64,000 bases of DNA from positions 37,696,398 through 37,760,397 of the forward strand of contig NC_054865.1 of NCBI RefSeq assembly GCF_018320785.1, written 5' to 3'. Both the position numbers and the translations under genes were made by a program. Source of the DNA: Cheilinus undulatus. Its lineage: Eukaryota; Chordata; Actinopteri; Labriformes; Labridae. Within the stretch, counting starts at the first letter, position 1. Each line of letters starts with the position of its first letter. This document shows, piece by piece, positions 60,620 through 64,000 of this stretch. The notes beneath the pieces are model-generated. The model worked only from the letters and a program-made list of their open reading frames with translations. It was not told where the DNA came from and made no database searches.

Positions 60620-61390
60620 GCTACTTTTACAAAATTGATTTTCAAAAAACTTGGGACACTGTATAAGAATATAATTGGATAACAGAATGTGAAGACTTGA
60701 CGGAATGTTATTATGTCAAGACTGTCAAAACAGATATATTTTATTATTTTGGGAAAATCATATGCCTACTGTGAGTGGTATGCCAGCAAAAACTTTCATA
60801 AAAGTTGGGACAGTGGCAAAAAAGACTAGAAAAGTCATGAACTGCCTTATATTAACACCTGATGGAGATTTTGCAGTTATAAGGTTAACTGGCAACAAGC
60901 TAGTGAGAAGATCTGGTATAAAAAGAGCATCCCTGAGAGGCTGGGTGTAGCTGGAGTAAGGATGAGTGGGATTCATCACTCCTTGGAAGAATGCGCTGGA
61001 AAACAGAGCAAGTTTTCATCGATGTTTCTCAATGAAAAATTGAAAAGATTCAGGAGATTTCATCATCTACTGCACAAGCACATAATATCATCAAAAGATT
61101 CAGAGAACATTGCACTGCACGGCCCCAGAAACATTTCCAGAAGCCACCGTCTTTGAACACAGCTCACTGCTGCATCCACAAATACTAGCAGAAAATCTAC
61201 CATGCAAAGAAGAGACTACATAGATCTAGGAATGAAGCTGTTGTCTGGGTCAGAGGTAATTTAAGATGGACTGAGACCAAGTGGAAAACAGTCCTGTGAT
61301 CTGGTGAGTCAGTATATGAAATTCTGATGGAGATAATTGACACTACTTCCAGACTTAAAGTCAAGTGACAATATCACTGATTCTTAATGG
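60620..61390 (+). mobile_element. Decayed Tc1/mariner-like element, family D
   Basis: The AACTTGGGACACTGTATAAG block resembles the terminal repeat of a widespread fish element. Around 61265-61330 the plus strand reads WTE-KWKTVL, then a stop, then SGES and YEIL, matching the Tc1-type region around the first catalytic Asp (usual form WKTVLWSDES-FEIL). The upstream part contains a GTTGGGACAGTGGCAAAAAA relic. The right terminus was not found. Confidence 0.55.
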
Positions 61391-61407
61391 CTCACTTTAG
61401 TTTTGTT

Positions 61408-61551
61408 CTAAGGCGGCCTTACACCTAACGACTTTTCCTCTGATTTCAAAGTTACTGACAAAAATCCCAAGTTGGAGTAATATTATGGGAGTCCTGCTAA
61501 AGTCGCAGCTCGCTCCTATTGTCTCAGTCATTAGGTGTAAGGTGGTCATAA
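61408..61551. mobile_element. Short MITE of about 143 bp with GGCCTTACACCTAA termini
   Basis: The left end CTAAGGCGGCCTTACACCTA and the right end TTAGGTGTAAGGTGGTCATA are an inverted pair of about 24 bp with a few mismatches. A third copy of the terminus (GGTGTAAGGCCGGCCTTAG) is at about 62326-62344, so nested or tandem insertion is likely. The target duplication was not resolved. Confidence 0.6.
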
Positions 61552-62344
61552 CTTGATCTGAGCAGTTTTAAGGCAGTCTTTCTTCAGTCTTGGTCTTATG
61601 ATAGTATCAAATGTGTTTGATATTGTCAAGTCTTAAGTCTGGTCTTATGCAAGTTGTGTTTTTTCAGTGACATGACCGTCATCCACAACCGATGGGAGCC
61701 AGTGTTGTGCGTAAGCACATTAAATCACTTTATTTTTCAAACCATAAACGTGAGAGTAGATCAGTCTGGAGCCTCTGAATGTCCACTCAGACTTCTCTGC
61801 ACCTGTGTGTTTGTGTGCCTTGTCCACATTCCAGGCTGACATGACAGGTACTGTAAACTGGCATTGGGATTTCAAAGTAAAAGCCTGATCAGTTTGTTTC
61901 TGTAATGAGACAACTCACGTTTTCATGCGGTACTTTAATTCTGAAGTGTTTCCAGGATAGTTCTTGGTTATTGCAGTAACATTCAAAGTTTCTTCGGTGT
62001 TTTAACTATCTTTTCGTTTCTACTCAATGTTAATGATTTCAAAACATTGGACTGTAATAGATATTATCTTATATTTGATCTCCATCTCCTTCTACATCTT
62101 GTTCTCTGCAAAAAAATCTTATTGTGAATTTCCACCAGATGCATGATGGGAAATAATCTCAAAAGTAATTGTATTGTAGTCTTGTAGTCAGTGACCTGCA
62201 GTCTTCGCAAAATTTTAGTCTGAGACTAAAAACTCAGAGACCTGCAGAAAAAATGTCTTTAGATGTGAGAGGGTCTCAGATGTCAGACTTTTCAGAGTCT
62301 TTTAAGAGTTTCAGCAAAGTCCTCTGGTGTAAGGCCGGCCTTAG

Positions 62345-64000
62345 GCTAGTTTTTTGTCTCTGTCTAAGCCTGCATGCTCAAACAGCTGATCAGGAGATGA
62401 TGATGATGATGATGGGTTGGAAGATAAGTATATTGCCATGACAGCCATGAATTTGTCTTCCATTTGTTGTTTTGTTGTTTCTCTTGTCCCTCTTTCTGCA
62501 TCCCCCTCTTCTCTCTTCCTACCTCCTAGTTAATGCTGTGAGTCATCCAAGAATGCTCTAATGAGTAAATTGTGGTCATGGTTTTGATTGAGAGTCCTCT
62601 GGAAGCAGAATTTATGTACTATGTGTTTAATTCTTGTTCTGATTTATATAATGATGCAAAAATGAATTTTGTAATGTCTGGACCAAATTCTTGTGATGGT
62701 TTTTTATTTTGCAGGATTACTTGCATTTATGTTAAATTATATAACAATTTTAGTCTAGATTTGTTATATCTGGATGTTTTAAAAGGTGCCCACATAATTT
62801 TAATGTATGAAAAATGTTTCTGTATTGCAAACAAAAACAAACAAATAAGCAAGTTGGGACTCTTCCAGTTTTTGCTGGTAGTATCTGAGATTCCCTTGTG
62901 TGAAAACTGAAAACTATTCCCCTCTCTATCCTTGACAACAGAATGAGAGAAAAACTGACTCAGTAATTCTCAGGGTCAAAATATTCAACCTCTCTGGTGT
63001 CCTGAAGGATTTCTTTTCATCCCTTTCAGCCTGTTATTTCAATTTATTCAAACCAAAACGACCAAATGAAAGCACACTGTTACCTTTAAAGAAAGAGAGA
63101 TTCTTAAAAGGTTTAAACATCTTTGAAACAGTCTTGTGTTGGAATTATGTGGCCACACATCAGGACAATTATCACTTTCATTTTTGAACATGTTTTTTTC
63201 ATCCATGTTTTAAAAGACACATACATGTTCAGACTTACCTTTCCAGTGAGTGGGAGCTGTATGGACTGTTTTAAAATGATCAGGTCCAAGGTGAATTTAA
63301 TTTTCTCACATTTACTTTGAGCTCCTAACACTAAAAATTCAGCAGCACATGTAATGCATGGAAATTTAAAACTCCCATTATCAGTTTCACTAAGGTTATT
63401 CACAAGGGTATTTCAAAAACCTTCCATGTAGATTTTATGGTACAACAGAAGTTCAGGGCCGCACATTTAAAAAATAAAAACCCTGCAGGATCAGAGTATC
63501 CTTTCAAATGTGCCCTTCCTTCACCATCTCTCTATCACGGGTTCGATTGCAGCTGAGACACATGGATGACTCTTCAGAGGCGTCCATATCTCAGTGCTAG
63601 CACATAATGTATGCCTGTCAGCCGGGTCTTTACACACAATGTCTATAAAGGCTTACTTCTTAGAGGGCTTGGCTCAATGACAGCACACTGAGCTCTATTA
63701 AATCAACGCCCAACACACAAGACAGGGACCACATGAATCTTAAACTATCAACTTAAACACAGCCAGGAAATCCTCCCTTTATGTACACTGGAGATCTGTG
63801 CTTCATTGTCCAACTGAACATGGCTTGACAAACACATGTTTGAGCACAATGTGGTGTCCCTGAATGAATAGATCGCATGTCTTTTTTTCTGAACTGTACA
63901 TCGACTCCTTTGTCTCCTGAATGCACACTAAACACGATATGAATATGAACAAGCTGTGAATGATGGTAAATGATCAGAGCAGAAAATGGAAATGTTCCTT
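62345..64000 (-). other. syt7 intron or upstream DNA, no exon seen
   Basis: Contains a (GAT)n run at about 62395-62414. No syt7 exon, other gene, or bounded mobile element was recognised up to the right edge. Confidence 0.4.

Overview
The window looks like euchromatic DNA from a teleost fish, probably a percomorph. It carries spliced vertebrate genes with GT-AG introns, is AT-rich between them, and holds the usual fish mix of Tc1/mariner elements, hAT-like and other MITEs, an RTE-type LINE with a GATG tail, and L1-like remnants. Everything here was read by eye; no alignment or database search was run.

Five protein-coding genes can be supported. From left to right they are cend1 (+, one coding exon, 3522-3806), polr2l/RPB10 (+, two coding exons, 8607-9111), cpsf7 (-, eight coding exons, 12703-18048, 459 aa), sdhaf2 (+, four coding exons, 20461-24471, 163 aa) and the 3' part of syt7 (-, six coding exons, 42564-56410, continuing beyond the right edge). 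All exon joins of cpsf7, sdhaf2, polr2l and syt7 are in phase. cpsf7 and sdhaf2 are head to head and syt7 faces sdhaf2, the same order and orientation as human 11q12.2. Two genes that sit between SDHAF2 and SYT7 in human (PPP1R32 and LRRC10B) are not recognisable here. cend1 and polr2l belong to human 11p15.5. The genes are housekeeping or neuronal and do not form one pathway: Pol II core subunit, pre-mRNA 3' processing (CFIm), flavinylation of succinate dehydrogenase, neuronal differentiation, and Ca2+-triggered exocytosis.

Layout: 1-520 CpG-rich possible promoter; 521-3454 no gene; 3455-5500 cend1 and flank; 5503-7000 a small hAT-like element and an L1 remnant; 7950-9300 polr2l; 10503-11929 a Tc1-like element with a dead transposase; 12700-18050 cpsf7; 18050-20460 shared upstream region with an AT-rich inverted array, a possible orphan first exon and a repeat carrying a CTCF-like site; 20461-24950 sdhaf2; 25000-42560 a gene desert rich in repeats, including a 575-bp foldback and a LINE nested in a Tc1-like element; 42564-64000 syt7 exons with large introns full of transposons, among them two 567/568-bp MITE copies with 9-bp target duplications and a 1.3-kb element with a perfect 8-bp duplication.

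No CRISPR array, operon, phage or bacterial-type system is present, and I saw no tRNA or rRNA gene. The more unusual observations are non-autonomous mobile elements, the orphan exon candidate at 18425, and a CTCF-like consensus inside a repeat at the sdhaf2 promoter.
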